NCBI RefSeq assembly: GCF_900496995.4
Contig: NW_024470399.1
Location: 47,886-111,885 of the forward strand
Source of the DNA: Aquila chrysaetos chrysaetos
Lineage: Eukaryota > Chordata > Aves > Accipitriformes > Accipitridae
Length of the DNA stretch: 64,000 bases
Direction of reading: 5' to 3'
In this document: piece after piece, positions 47,701 to 58,007 of the stretch
How the letters are laid out: each line of letters begins with the position of its first letter
Position numbering within the stretch: position 1 is the first letter of the stretch
Notes under the pieces: model-generated
Databases searched by the model: none
The model's input: the letters and a program-made list of their open reading frames with translations, nothing else
What the model was told of the DNA's origin: nothing
Program-made: the position numbers and the translations under genes

Positions 47701-49827
47701 GAGAAGGAAGGGGAGAGCACCCGAGCACAACCTGCGGCACCGCACACCCAGCCGAGCACCCGGGCCAAGGCGAGGAGCCGGGCGAGCAGCACGGCGCGAA
47801 CACGGCACCGAAGCAGAGAGGCGTCAGAAAGGAGATGGAGAGCAAGGCGAGGAGCGGTAGAAGCAGGACCCGGAGCGACCGTGCCGGGTCTGCGGCAGGA
47901 GAGCGGGTCACCCGCAGCACCGCAGGCAGCCTGCCCGTCCCCCAGCGTGGCTCTCGCCACGACACTGTGCCCACGCCAGGTCCAGCAGCCGCCCGTGGCT
48001 CTCAGGCCAACGGTTTCAGGGTTCGGATGCCACCGCAGTAGCCGGGGGGTTGCCCCCGTGGCACGACGGGTCCGGGAGGCCGGCATGGGGTGGAAGGGCG
48101 GCTCCTCTCGGCAACCCCGTGGCATCCCCCCTGCAGTCATGGACCAGGGATCACCGGAACCGGTGCCGCCGGCGACAGCCCACTTTAGCCTACGGCCAGA
48201 AGGCCGGTGTACGGCTTGGCCAGGGCGGCCCATCCAAGGGAGCACGGCATGCTTAGAGCATCGCTCGCTGAGCAAACCCCATCCTGGTACCTCAAGCTCC
48301 AGCTAAACATCAGTGCCGCTTCGCCCACCCTCCCGCGCGTGCCCCCTCCGCTCTGCCATCCCGCCCCTCCCTGGCTCCTATCCCACATCCACGTATCCCG
48401 CTCCGGCAGCCTAAGGAGGGGATGTCTCCTCCGTTCACCCGCCCAGCCCTCCTGCCGCCCCCTTAGGCGGCCGCAGCACTCCCACCCCTCTGTGGGGGAC
48501 CCCACAAATTGGCCACCGGCCAAGGGGATGCCAGAAACTTTTGGCGTGGGTTTGGGGTGGTTTCTGATGGGCTCCGCTGGGAAGCTGCGTCCTGGCGGGA
48601 CGGAGCCGGTGGGCCTGCGACCTGGGACAAGAGAGCAGAGGCAACAACATCACCCTCCCGGGAGGCGGAGGAGCTGACTGGGACGCTGCCGGGGCAGGGG
48701 GGCGGAACGGGACGGGACGGGCACCTCGGGGAGCGGCTGTGTCGGCTGCGTGACATGGGGATGACACCTTTTCCCATCAGGGTCAGGGGGAAGGTGGGAT
48801 GACACTGTCCCCCTGGTCACGCCGTACTGCAGGGTCCCTGATGCGGAGCCCTTCGAGCCCCCTCGGGAGTTTGACAGCGTGGGGGTTTTTTATGGGCTTC
48901 GGCTCTCCCGCCTCGGCTGATGGGCAAGCATCTCGCTCCACGTTGGAGCGTGTTTGTGGAGGTGAAGCCATGGTAGAGTCGCAGTGGGATGGGGAAGGGA
49001 AGCGCCTCACGTCAGGGAAGAATTACAGAGGCAGCAGCAGCGGGTTACCCCCGCCCGGGCTGGGGGGAGGCGAGGAAGGAGGACGTGGCCTGGCTGGAAA
49101 GGCTGGCGAGAGCGCACCCCGGGGGGGGCGTTTAACGGGGCAGAAGGGAGGGATGGGCTCTGGAGAACCCAGAAGGGCTCGCACGGCTCCGGCTGGGGCT
49201 GGCGGCAGGGGACCCAGGGCCCTGCTCCGTGTGCGGGGGCGCCGCCAGATCGGGCCGGGGGCGGTGGAGAGGGGGAGGTAGGGGCGGGGGGGGGGAGCCG
49301 CAGCCAGGCAGACGGAACACGGGTCACCCGAGCCGAGAGCGGGGCCGGAGCGGCTCCGAGGACGGAGGTGAGCGGCGAGCCAGTTGTGGCGGGGACTGAG
49401 CTCGGCGAGGGCTGCGGGGCGGCCCCGGGGGAGGCGAACAGGCTTGTGCGGAGCCCCCGTCCGCGGCGGCGGGTCCGGTACCTTTCACCACGTCGCATTC
49501 GACGACGGTGCCGTACTGCTGGAAAAGCGAGCGCAGCTCGCCGCTGGTGCAGGCGGCCGAGACGTTACCGACGAAGATCTTGCAGGTGTTGGTGGGCCGA
49601 GGCCGGGAGGGCTCGACCACGATGCGGCGACCGTGCAGCTGGTGGCCGTTGAGCTGGGTGATGGCGCGGGCCGCCGCCGCCTCATCCCGGAGGTGCACGA
49701 AAGCGAACTGTTTCATGAGGGCGATGCCGAGCACGGGCCCGGCGGCGCCGGCGAACAGCTCGCTCAGCTCCTCCGCCGTCGCCTCCTCGGGGACGTTGCC
49801 CACGAAGAGCTTTATGCCGGGACGCAT
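44707..49827 (-). CDS. RBM14: RNA-binding protein 14 (CoAA/PSP2), three exons
   Basis: Nuclear coactivator and paraspeckle protein with two RRMs and a prion-like region. Minus-strand exons are 49482-49827, 45426-47064 and 44707-44914, giving 730 residues (669 recalled for human). Exon 1 codes RRM1 ([19 protein letters not shown]) and most of RRM2 ([20 protein letters not shown]). The splice falls inside [11 protein letters not shown]. Exon 2 carries [12 protein letters not shown], repeated [10 protein letters not shown] units, then some thirty SYGAQ(A/P)A(A/V) units that form the low-complexity domain. Exon 3 ends [10 protein letters not shown]...GYQRRL, as in mammals. The extra length lies mainly in the YGAQ repeats. 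It is convergent with RBM4 copy 1 and followed upstream by the CCS 3' end. No frame break was found. Confidence 0.97.
47065..49481 (-). other. RBM14 intron 1
   Basis: 2.4 kb with no supported exon. A purine-rich tract (GGAGAGGAGGGGAGGGGGAG type) at about 47640-47720 is the only clear local structure. ORFs on either strand show no known domain. Confidence 0.6.
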
Positions 49828-50160
49828 GGTGGCGGCAGCGGCGGGGAAAGGGGAGCGGGAGCTCGGCGCGGCGGCAGCGGCCTCACAAAATGGCGGCGTC
49901 TCCTCAGCGCGGAGCGGGAGCGGCGACCGCGCGACTGCGCCTGCGCGCCGCCCGCCGTGTGCGCGCCCTCCCCACCGCGCCTGCGCGCCGCCCGCTCCTC
50001 CCGCGCCCCGCCCACTCCGCTCTCCCGCCGCCACCACCGCGCCTGCGCGCCCCCCGCCCACCGTCGCGTCGGCCACGCCCCCGCCCCGCCCCCAAGGCGG
50101 CCGCCGCGCTGGCCACGCCCACCCTTAAAGGGGCCGCTGCGGGCCCGGGGAACGCGCAGC
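49828..50160 (-). promoter_or_regulatory. RBM14: RBM14 CpG promoter
   Basis: The minus strand carries GCCGCCATTTTGTGAGG at 49881-49897, about 55 bases before the start codon and identical to the element at RBM4 copy 1. GC boxes and repeated GCCTGCGCG-type sequence lie upstream to about 50060. It borders the CCS 3' end. Confidence 0.6.
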
Positions 50161-50235
50161 GCCGAGCACCGCGGGGACGAGCAGCGCCCGACCCCGGTCC
50201 CCCGAGAGCCGCGGAGGCTGCAGAGCGAGTTATCG

Positions 50236-50241
50236 TTTATT
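50236..50241 (-). terminator. CCS: Polyadenylation signal of CCS
   Basis: AATAAA on the minus strand, 20 bases past the CCS stop codon, so the 3'UTR is very short. Confidence 0.8.
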
Positions 50242-50260
50242 GCTGTCCCGGGGGCGGCTC

Positions 50261-52716
50261 CTAGAGGTGGGGGGCCGGGGCTGCCGTGGGGCTGGAAGCT
50301 GCCGCGGGGCCGGGCGCCGCCGTGGGGCCGGGGGCTGCCGTGGTCCGGTCCCTCTCCTCCCACAGGGTCACGCCGTCGCAGGAGCAGACCCGCTTGGGGT
50401 TCTGGAAGAGCCCGGCTGCGCGGGCCACCACGCCGCAGGCCAGCCTTGGCGAGGGGGGAGAGGGGAGGTGAGGGGGTGAGCAGCCCCCCCCCCCCCCCCC
50501 CCATCCCCAAAGACCACCCAGACACCCCCCCTGCACACTCACCCCGGCCCCGAGTTCCCCGTCACCCGGGACAGCGGGTGGGAGCCCCGGCCCAGGTCGT
50601 CCTCGCCTGCATCCACCACCACTGAGCGCCCGATGATGTCCCAGACCTGGCGGGGGGGTGGGGTGGGGGTTGTAGGGGGCTCAGGACCCCCCAGAGCTGT
50701 GGGGCTGGGGCCGGACCCTCCCCACGGCCGTGGGACACAGCCCAGACCCCCTCCCCACAGCCGTGGGACCGGGGTCAGACCCTACCCATGGCCGTGGGAG
50801 GGGGCCGGTCCCTCCGTGCCCCCCCCCGCAGCCTCACCTTCAGGCGCGAGTCCTCCATGCGGAAGCTGGCTTTGCCTTCAGCATCAGCCCAGATGTTCCC
50901 CAGGTCCCCGACGTGCTGCAGTGGAGCACGGCGGGGGGGGGGTGAGGGGGGGTCCGGGAGCCCCCCCCTCAGCCCCATGGAGCGGCCGCGGCCGCCGGCT
51001 CACCCGGTGCTGGTCCTGGGGTCCCCCGTGGCACTCGCCGTCGGGGTTGAAGTGGCCCCCGCAGCTGCGGGGGTGAGGGAGAGACACAGGGTGAGACTGG
51101 GGTGCCTGCACCCCCAGACCCGGGGGTGTCCCGTCCCCGTGTCGCCCCCCCCCCCCCCCCCCACCACCGCGGTACCTGTCGCAGGGGCGCGAGAGGTCCC
51201 CGAATTCGTGGACGTGGATCCCGTGGGGACCCGGCGGGAGCCCATCGACGGCGCCGTCCACCAGGCACCGCGTCGGCGAGACCTGCAGGAACCGCACCAG
51301 GCCCCGCACCGCACCGGGGCCGGAAAGCGCCGCCACCGCCGCCCCCAGGTTCGCTGCGGGGAGACGTGTCGGCACCCCAAATCCCGCGCACGTGTCCCCC
51401 CTCCCCGACAGCCCCAAATCCCGCTTACCGTCATCAGAGCCCCCCATCCCCTTCAGCACCGCCCGGCGCCCCGACTTCTCCAGCAGCTCCCGCACCCGCT
51501 CGGCCGCCGCCGTCGTCTCCACCAGCACCGTCTGCGCCTCCAGCCGCAGCTCCAGCAGCCGCACGTCTGCGGGGAGGGAGAGGGGGTGACGATGGTGGGG
51601 GGGGGGGGGGAAGTGCGGTGTCCCCCAACTTTGGGGGTGTTGGGGAACATGGGGGGGGCTCACCTGGGGCTTCCCGCAGCGCCGACCGCACGGCGTCTGC
51701 GCAGCCCTGGCACTGCATCTGCACCGCGAACTCCAGCTGTGGGGAAAGGGGGTGGGGGGGTCAGCACCCGGTGAGGGGGCCCTGCACCCCCAAAACTCCC
51801 ATAACCAGGGCTCTGCACCCCCAAAACTCCTGTGCAAGGGGCTTTAAACACCCAAATCTCTCCTGCAAGGGACCCTGCACCCCCAAAACTCCCATGCAAG
51901 CGGCCTTAAACACCCAAAATTCCCATGCTAGGGGCCCTGCACCCCCAAAACTCCTGTGCAAGGGGCCTTAAACACCTGAAACTCCCCTGCAAGGGGCCCT
52001 GCACCCCCAAATGTGGGTGCCTGGGGCCCTGCACCCCCAAAACTCCCATAACCAGGGCTCTGCACCCCCAAAACTCCTGTGCAGGGGGCCTTAAACACCT
52101 GAAACTCCCCTGAAAAGGGCCCTGCACCCCCAAAACTCATGTAACAAGGGCTCTGTACCCCAAAACTCCTGTAACCAGTGCTCTGCACTCCCAAAACTCC
52201 TGTAACCAGGGCCCTGCACCCCCAAAACTCCCCTGCAAAGGGCTCTGCACCCCCAAATGTGGGTACCCGGGGCCCTGCACCTCCAAAACTCCCCTGCAAG
52301 TGGCCTTAAACACCCGAAATTCCCATGCAAGGGGCCCTGCACCCCCAAAACTCCTGTAACCAGGGCTCTGCACCCCCAAAACTGCCCTGAAAAGGGCCCT
52401 GCACCCCCAATCGTGGGTACCCGAGGCCCTGCACCCCTAAAACTCCCGTGCAAGGGGCCTTAAACACCCGAAACTCCCCTGCAAGGGTCCCTGCACCCCC
52501 AAAACTGCTGTAAACAGGGCCCTGCACCCCCAAAACTCCCGTGTAAAGGACCCTGCACCCCCAAACCCTGGACCCTGGGCCCTGCACCCCCAAAACTCCC
52601 CCGCAAGGGGCCTTAAATACCCAAAACCCCCCTGCAAAGAGCCCTGGCACCCCCAAAGCTCCCGCGCAAGGGGCCCTGACCCGGCAGCTGCTCCCGCTCG
52701 GCCCCGGCGCCGCCAT
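50261..52716 (-). CDS. CCS: Copper chaperone for superoxide dismutase, eight exons
   Basis: Cytosolic chaperone that inserts copper into SOD1 and oxidises its disulfide. Minus-strand exons are 52681-52716, 51664-51736, 51429-51566, 51176-51353, 51004-51064, 50838-50915, 50543-50646 and 50444 down to 50261, giving 283 residues (274 recalled for human). Domain 1 is the copper-binding fold with MQCQGC (MxCxxC) at residues 19-24. Domain 2 is SOD1-like (GIHVHEFGDLSRPC, GGHFNPDGECHGGPQDQH). Domain 3 has the CxC pair in KRVCSCDGVTLWEE. The tail is a proline/alanine-rich extension ending APAPHL. The last intron ends in a CCAAG acceptor. The gene is divergent from CCDC87, as in mammals, and no frame break was found. 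Confidence 0.96.
51770..52670. repeat. 31-32-bp minisatellite in CCS intron 1
   Basis: About 28 copies of a unit near 32 bases containing CCCTGCACCCCCAAAACTCC. Alternate copies carry GGGGCCTTAAACACC instead. It fills nearly all of CCS intron 1. Confidence 0.9.
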
Positions 52717-52854
52717 GGCCGCGGACTCCGCCCGCCCCGGAACCACCCGCGGGGTCACGGGGGGACGGCCGGACCTAACTGGGGACGGACCGGAAGTGGA
52801 TCAACCGGGTGCGGAGGGATTTGGCGGTAGAGCCACTTCCGGCGTGCCGTCGCC
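52717..52854. promoter_or_regulatory. Divergent promoter of CCS and CCDC87
   Basis: Only 138 bases separate the CCS start codon from the first + strand ATG. Two ETS-type sites face each other: CCGGAAGT at 52790-52797 and ACTTCCGG at 52835-52842. No TATA box is present. Paired ETS sites are common in bidirectional CpG promoters. Confidence 0.65.
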
Positions 52855-53238
52855 ATGGCGACAGAGCGGTAGGCCGCAGGGTCCCGCCGGGGCCGGTGGG
52901 GGGGGGGGCTGCCGGTCGGGGGGGGGGCCCGCCGGGGTGGAGTGGGGGGGTTTGAGGGTCCCCAGGGGGGTTTGGGGGCTCGGGGGAGGGGGGGGGCAGG
53001 CGGAGACGCCTCCCCGTGGGTTTGGGGGGGCTGCAGGGCGCTCGGGGGGGGGCCTGATCTGCAGCCCCTGGCCTCCGCCACCAGCCCAGGGACCCCCGGA
53101 GCGACCGGCGGCCCCCGCCCGGAGCCCCCCGCCACCAACAGCCGCGCTGGCACCGCTGGGCTTCGCCGCCGCCGCTCGCTGCCAGAGCAGAGGGGTGGCC
53201 GGCGGCTGACGGGGGTGTCGCCGCCGCCATCCCCAGTG

Positions 53239-54627
53239 ATGCCCCACGGGGAACAGCCGGTCCCCGAGATCCCACCGGACGCCCTCGCGGTGACGGCGGA
53301 TCTGCTGCGGCTGACGCGGCGAGAGGCCGGCGAGCAGCAGAGGGAGGCGAGTGCCGCGTGCCTGCTGCCGCCGCTCTTGGCGGCTCTCACCCGCCGCAAC
53401 GAGGACGACGCGCGGCTCCGGCAGCTCCGGGGTCTGCGGCTGCCATCGCCGCAGCTGGGGCTCCCACCGGCCCCTCGGCACCCCGGCCGGCGACTGCTCC
53501 TGTGGCCCAGCGTGGCCGGGCCGCGGGTGCCGCCGGACAGGGCCTTCGCCGAAGGGGTGACCCTGCGGCTGCACCCGCCGCTGTGCTGCGACGCTGGGGA
53601 GGACGCCGGGCCGGATCCCCTGGGCGTGCAGGAGCTCTACCAGGAGTTGAGCAGGGGCAGGGCCCTCCCTGCTGAGCGGCTGCAGTTCCACTGCGATCCC
53701 CTGGTCGAGCCGGCAGCCGCCGTGGCAGATCTGCTCCCCACGGGCGAGCGGGAACACCAAAATGCCGGCGAGATGCCGCGGCATGGGGATGGCCGGCACG
53801 GGCAGCGGCAAAGCACCTGCCTCTTCGAACGCCAAAACGCTGGCGAGATGCTGCGGCACAGGGATGGCCGGCATGGGCACCGGCAAAGCGCCTGCCTCTT
53901 TGATGACTACCTCGAGTTCGTTGCGGCCACCGGCTCCGACTTCCTCCATGCCATTTTCCACCTGCGTGACAGTGACGGTGAGGAGGAGCCGGCGGAAGCC
54001 CCACAGCCGCGCCACGACCCGGCGCCGGCACTGGCAGAGCCGTACGAGAAGGGGCTGTGGAAGCCAGCGCTGCCGGGACCGGCGCTGGCAGGGCTGGAGC
54101 GGCTGCAGAAGCGCCTGTGCCGGCTCTGGGCCGCGCTGGGCGTCCCCAGCTGGGAGAGGCTGGAGATGGCGGTGAAGTACGGTGCCGGCGGGGCCCTGGC
54201 ACGGCTGCCGGCAGCACTGGAGGCCTGGGAGGCAGCGGCCGACGGCATCCTGCGGCGGGAGCTGCTGCTGGTGCGGCTGGAGCGGCTGGAGGAGCGCGGC
54301 TCCGACCCCGGACGCTTCTTCCGCGGGGGCCCGGCGTCGGCGACAGAACGCGCCGGGGAGGCGCGTGCCCGCGGCCGCCTGCACGCCGCGCTGGCCCGGT
54401 GCGAGGCGCGGCTGTCGCCCGCCCTGCGACACCTGCGGGACGGTTTTGGGGACACGGTGACTTTCCGGGGACGCCCCTACGCCGAGAAGATGCGCCGGGA
54501 CGTGGTGGAGATGCTTTACCAGCTGCAGCAGCGCCGCCGCGCCGGGGCTCTCCAGGCCGCCCTGGGGGGGCAGCCGCAGCATCCCCCCCCTGGCACGGCG
54601 GGTGCCGAAAAGCCGGGGTGTCAATAA
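53239..54627 (+). CDS. CCDC87: Coiled-coil domain-containing protein 87, short form
   Basis: Protein of poorly known function, linked to sperm in mammals. It is recognised by place (head to head with CCS), by the uninterrupted exon and by C-terminal matches: FHCDPLVEPAA, LFDDYLEFVAATGSDFLHAI and TVTFRGRPYAEKM followed by VEMLYQLQQRRR. The chosen start, MPHGEQPVP at 53239, gives 462 residues against 849 recalled for human, so the N-terminal half is largely missing. The frame is open upstream to 52942, and a MATER micro-ORF with a GTAGGC donor at 52855 hints at an upstream spliced exon, but the phases do not agree, so the true start is unsure. A tandem duplication of 25 residues (NAGEM..RH.DGRHG.RQS.CLF) lies at 53757-53906. 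The stop codon lies inside the poly(A) signal. Confidence 0.85.
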   Translation: MPHGEQPVPEIPPDALAVTADLLRLTRREAGEQQREASAACLLPPLLAALTRRNEDDARLRQLRGLRLPSPQLGLPPAPRHPGRRLLLWPSVAGPRVPPDRAFAEGVTLRLHPPLCCDAGEDAGPDPLGVQELYQELSRGRALPAERLQFHCDPLVEPAAAVADLLPTGEREHQNAGEMPRHGDGRHGQRQSTCLFERQNAGEMLRHRDGRHGHRQSACLFDDYLEFVAATGSDFLHAIFHLRDSDGEEEPAEAPQPRHDPAPALAEPYEKGLWKPALPGPALAGLERLQKRLCRLWAALGVPSWERLEMAVKYGAGGALARLPAALEAWEAAADGILRRELLLVRLERLEERGSDPGRFFRGGPASATERAGEARARGRLHAALARCEARLSPALRHLRDGFGDTVTFRGRPYAEKMRRDVVEMLYQLQQRRRAGALQAALGGQPQHPPPGTAGAEKPGCQ

Positions 54628-54628
54628 A
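54623..54628 (+). terminator. CCDC87: Polyadenylation signal overlapping the CCDC87 stop codon
   Basis: AATAAA with the TAA stop at 54625-54627 inside it, so the 3'UTR can only be as long as the gap from the signal to the cleavage site. Confidence 0.8.
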
Positions 54629-54723
54629 CCGCGGGAGCGCAGCGTTGTGGGGGTCCCCCCCTCCCCTTGCTGGGGGGTCCTGGCACCCGAACCCCACCCA
54701 GGCACCGCTGCTGAAAAAATACG

Positions 54724-54729
54724 TTTATT
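54724..54729 (-). terminator. Polyadenylation signal of the HARBI1-like gene
   Basis: AATAAA on the minus strand, about 370 bases past the stop of the HARBI1-like gene and only about 100 bases from the opposing CCDC87 signal. Confidence 0.75.
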
Positions 54730-55096
54730 CACCCCGAAACGAGCGCAGACAAGGTGGGGGGGGGGGGTCAGCGCCGAAACGGGGAGCACTGGGGGATGCG
54801 GCAGCCCCTGGGGGGGACACAGGGACGCCCCCCCCTTTGTCCTTGAGCAGGGAGGGACACCCCCTTCTTGTAGGGAATGGAGACCCCCACCTTGTTGCAG
54901 GGAACAGGGGGACCCCCCCTCAGAGTAAAAGGGCGAAGGCAGCCCCCCCTCTTCATAGAGGACAGGGGCTGCTCCCCACTTTTGTGTCCCCCCCCGACGT
55001 AAACCTTGGCGGGGGGGGGGTGGATCTGGGCTCAGGCGTCCCTGCACGCCCCCCTCAGAGGACCAGAGCCCCCCCAGATTTTTGGGGGGGGGTGTC

Positions 55097-56968
55097 TCAT
55101 CCGAGGCCGTCCTTGACCTGCTGGACAATGCGGGCCCGCACGGCCCGCGCCTCGCTGGACGTCTGCCCGTGGGGGGGCGGCAGGGGTAGGTCGGGCTCGA
55201 TTTCGGGGGGGGGGCAACCCCTCGGGCAGCTCCAACGGCATGCGCCGGCGTAGGGCGATGTTGTGGAGGATACAACAGGCTAAAAAAATCTGACAAACTT
55301 TTTGGGGGGCGTATTGCAGACACCCCCTCCCCTTGTCCAGGCAGCGGAATCGCAGCTTGAGGAGGGCGAGGGTCCGGCGCAGGACGGCCAACGCCTGGTG
55401 GTGCAGCGCGTTGTACCGCTCCTCCGCCGCGCCGCGGGGCGCCGCGATCGGCGTCATCAGCCACGGCTTCAGCGGGTAGCTCCGGTCGCCTGGGGGGGGG
55501 GGACACGCACACGGAACGGGGAGGGTCAGAGAGGTGCGGACCCCCCCCCCCGCCCGCCAGGGGGGAGAGTGGCACAGGGCAAATGGACTGCGGCACGCGC
55601 GATGGCGTGGGGCGGGTGCGTCCCCCCGGTGCCGGGGTGGGGGGGTGGTCTGGGGGTCCGCTGGGCCTGAGGGTCGCCCCCAGACCCCCAAATGACCCCC
55701 AGACCCCCCCCCAGACCCCCAGGTCACCCCCAGACCCCCAAATCACCCCTAGACCCTTGAATCTCACCTACACTCCTGGGTCTCCCCCAGATCCCCAAAT
55801 CACCCCCAGACCCCTGGATCTCACCCAGACCCCCCCCAGACCCCCAGGTCACCCCCAGACCCTCGGGTGACCCCTGAGTCCCCCAAATGATGCCCAGAGC
55901 CCCCCAGACCCCCAAATCACCCCCAGGTCACCCACAAACCCTCAAATCACCCCCAGACTTCCACCAGGCCCCCGGGGTCTCCTCCAGATCCCCAGGTCAC
56001 CCCCAGACCCCCCGGTCACCCCTGAGACCCCCAAATGACTCCCAGAGCCCTGCAGACCCCCGGGGTCTCCCCCAGACCCCCAAATCACCCCCAGACCCCC
56101 CCCCCAGACCCCCGTGCCTCCCCAACCACCCCTCGCACCGTCACCACAGCTCTGGGGCTGCGGGACCCTCCCTTGGAGACCCCCGACCCCCCCGTACCGC
56201 CGCCCCCCCCCCCCCCCGCCTCACCCAGCAGCCAGGCGCCGTCAGGCCGAGCCCCCTCCAGCAGCCGAGCCAAGGCCGAATTCTCCAGGACGGCGGCGTT
56301 GGGGCAAGAACCGGGGAATTTGGCCACCACGTTGGTGATGGTGCCGGCGGCGTCGCACACCACCTGCATGTTCATGGAGTGGTAATTGCCGGCGTTTGCG
56401 GTAAGCCGGTTCGTTTTCGGAAGGAGCCCGTAACGCCACGTGCATGCCGCCCACCAAACCCAACACCCCGGGGAAGGCGCCGGCGACCGTCCCGGCGCGA
56501 GCGGTCGTCGGCGGGAAGGCGATGTACCGCGCCGCCCGCCGCTGCAACGCCTCCAAGAACTGCGCCAGGCAGTTGGACATGGCCGACTGGCTGATGCCGG
56601 TGCTGTCGCGCGTGGCCGTCTGGAAAGAGCCGGAAGCCAAGAAGGTGAGGGCGGAGGTGACCTTAACGGCAACCGGCAGAGCGTGGCTGCGACCCGTCAG
56701 GCTCTCCAGGTCGGCTCCCAGCTCCCGGCACAGCCCGGCGATGGCGGCTTTGTCCAGCCGGTAACGCCGCAGCACCTGCTCCTCGCTCAGGTCCAGGAAG
56801 GAGCAGCGCGCCCGGTACACCCGGTGCTCGGGGTAGAACCGACGACGTCGGCCTCGCTTGCGGCGGGGGGTCGGGACCCCCCCGGGACCCCCCCCGCTCG
56901 TCGCCGCCTCTCCCCCCCCCCGCTCCGCGCTCCCGCACCCGCCGCAGCAGCAGCACCGAGTCCGACAT
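55097..56968 (-). CDS. HARBI1-like (harbinger transposase-derived) protein, catalytic residues lost
   Basis: Two minus-strand exons, 56225-56968 and 55097-55489, code a DDE_Tnp_4-type protein related to HARBI1. Similarity is clear in SGSFQTATRDSTGISQSAMS, WLLGDRSYPLKPWLMTP and LKLRFRCLDKGRGCLQYAP, and in CQIFLACCILHNIALRRRMP. Three single-base insertions break the frame: a G/C run in 56874-56935, the AAA at 56395-56397, and ten G at 55205-55214. Removing them gives 377 residues from MSDSVLLL to KDGLG, near the 349 recalled for human HARBI1. The first catalytic Asp (VDC in HARBI1) is Gly in LVGGMHVAL, and the third acidic residue (VIEKTF) is Arg in VLRRTL; the second Asp (LLGD) is kept. The protein is therefore probably not an active nuclease but a domesticated DNA-binding relative. 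It could also be a decaying copy. Confidence 0.82.
55680..56130. repeat. CCCCCAGACCCCCAAATCA repeat in the HARBI1-like intron
   Basis: Imperfect units of about 18-30 bases that fill the single intron of the HARBI1-like gene. Confidence 0.8.
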
Positions 56969-57390
56969 GGCCCGGGGGCGGGGCTGCGGCGGGAGGGGCG
57001 GGGCTGCGGCGGGAGGGGCGGGGCTGCGGCGGGAGGGGCGGGGCTGCGCGCAGAACGGCGCTGGGCGAGGAGGGGCGGGGCTCTGTGGGAGAGGGGCGGG
57101 GCTCTCGGGGTAAAGGCGGGGCTCTATGGACGGGGATCTGCGGAGAAGGGCGGGGCCCAAAGGGAGAGGGGCGGGGCTCTGGGAGAGAGGGGCGGGGCTC
57201 TGGGGGAGAGGGGCGAGACCCAAGGAAGGGGCGTGGCTCCAGGTTAGGGGCGGGGCTCTACAGTCAGGGCCCTGGGGAGAAGGGCGGGGCCCTAAGGGAG
57301 AGGGGTGGAGCTCTAGGTGAGGGGCGGGGCTCTACGGACACGGCTCTAGGGAGAGGGGCGGGGCGCGAAGGGGCGGGGCTAGGCCCAGTG
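56969..57390. repeat. Tandem GC-box array
   Basis: More than fifteen GGGGCGGGGC or GGGCGGGGCT elements at 20-30 base spacing. The first four are exact 20-base copies of GGGAGGGGCGGGGCTGCGGC. It lies between the divergent HARBI1-like and RBM4 copy 2 genes. Confidence 0.85.
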
Positions 57391-58007
57391 GGGGCCGGAC
57401 GGTGCCGGCCCCGGTCGCCAGGGGTCCCGGTGGCGGCAAGGCCCAGGGAAGGGCGGGCGGGGGGGGGGGGGTGTGTGTCCCGGTGAGGCCTGCGGGTCCC
57501 GGTGCCAGTAGGGGCGGCCTGCCAGCTCTGTCCCGGCCCAGGTCCCGGTCCCGATCCCGGTGGGGGCGGTGGGTCCCGGCACCCCCCGCCCCCGCCTCGG
57601 CCGACCCCGCTCCGCCGCTCCCGCCGCTCCGACCCCGCCGGCCTCCGCCGCGCCGCCAGGCCACGCCCCTCCTCCCCGCCCCGATTGGCCGCCGCCGGCT
57701 TCACGTGCCCGGAAGGTCCCGCCTCCCCGCTCCGGCCCGGCTCTCTCACCTCCGGCGCGCCGCTCACACGCGATTGGCCAACGGGCGGACGGGCGGTGCT
57801 CCGACGCGTGACTTCATCCGGCGCGGGGTTGGGCGGGAGCCCCCGCGGCGGCTCGGCCAATCGTGTCGAGCCCCTGGGCCGATCTCCGCCAATCAGCGGG
57901 CGTGGTGGGCGGGACTCCAGGGGGAAAGGGGAGCCGCGGGGGCGGAGCCGAGGCCGCTGCCATTTTGTCGCCGTCACCGTCCCGGCGAGAGGGAGCGCGG
58001 TGCCGCG
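57391..58007. promoter_or_regulatory. RBM4B: Divergent promoter and RBM4 copy 2 untranslated exon 1
   Basis: Four CCAAT/ATTGG elements lie near 57683, 57771, 57856 and 57891. TCACGTG is near 57701, and a YY1-like GCCGCTGCCATTTTGT lies at 57953-57968. A CCGCG/GTGAGA donor ends exon 1 at 58007. The right half belongs to RBM4 copy 2; the left may also serve the HARBI1-like gene. Confidence 0.65.

Noticed and set aside
53387-55767. Minus-strand ORFs of up to 988 codons opposite CCDC87
   Set aside because: Shadow frames of a GC-rich gene. They lack domains and cross the HARBI1-like 3' end, CCDC87 and the CCS promoter.
55097-56968. Calling the HARBI1-like gene a pseudogene
   Set aside because: All three frame breaks are single-base gains of the same kind as in essential genes nearby, and the corrected protein is full length. 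Catalytic loss alone does not make it a pseudogene.
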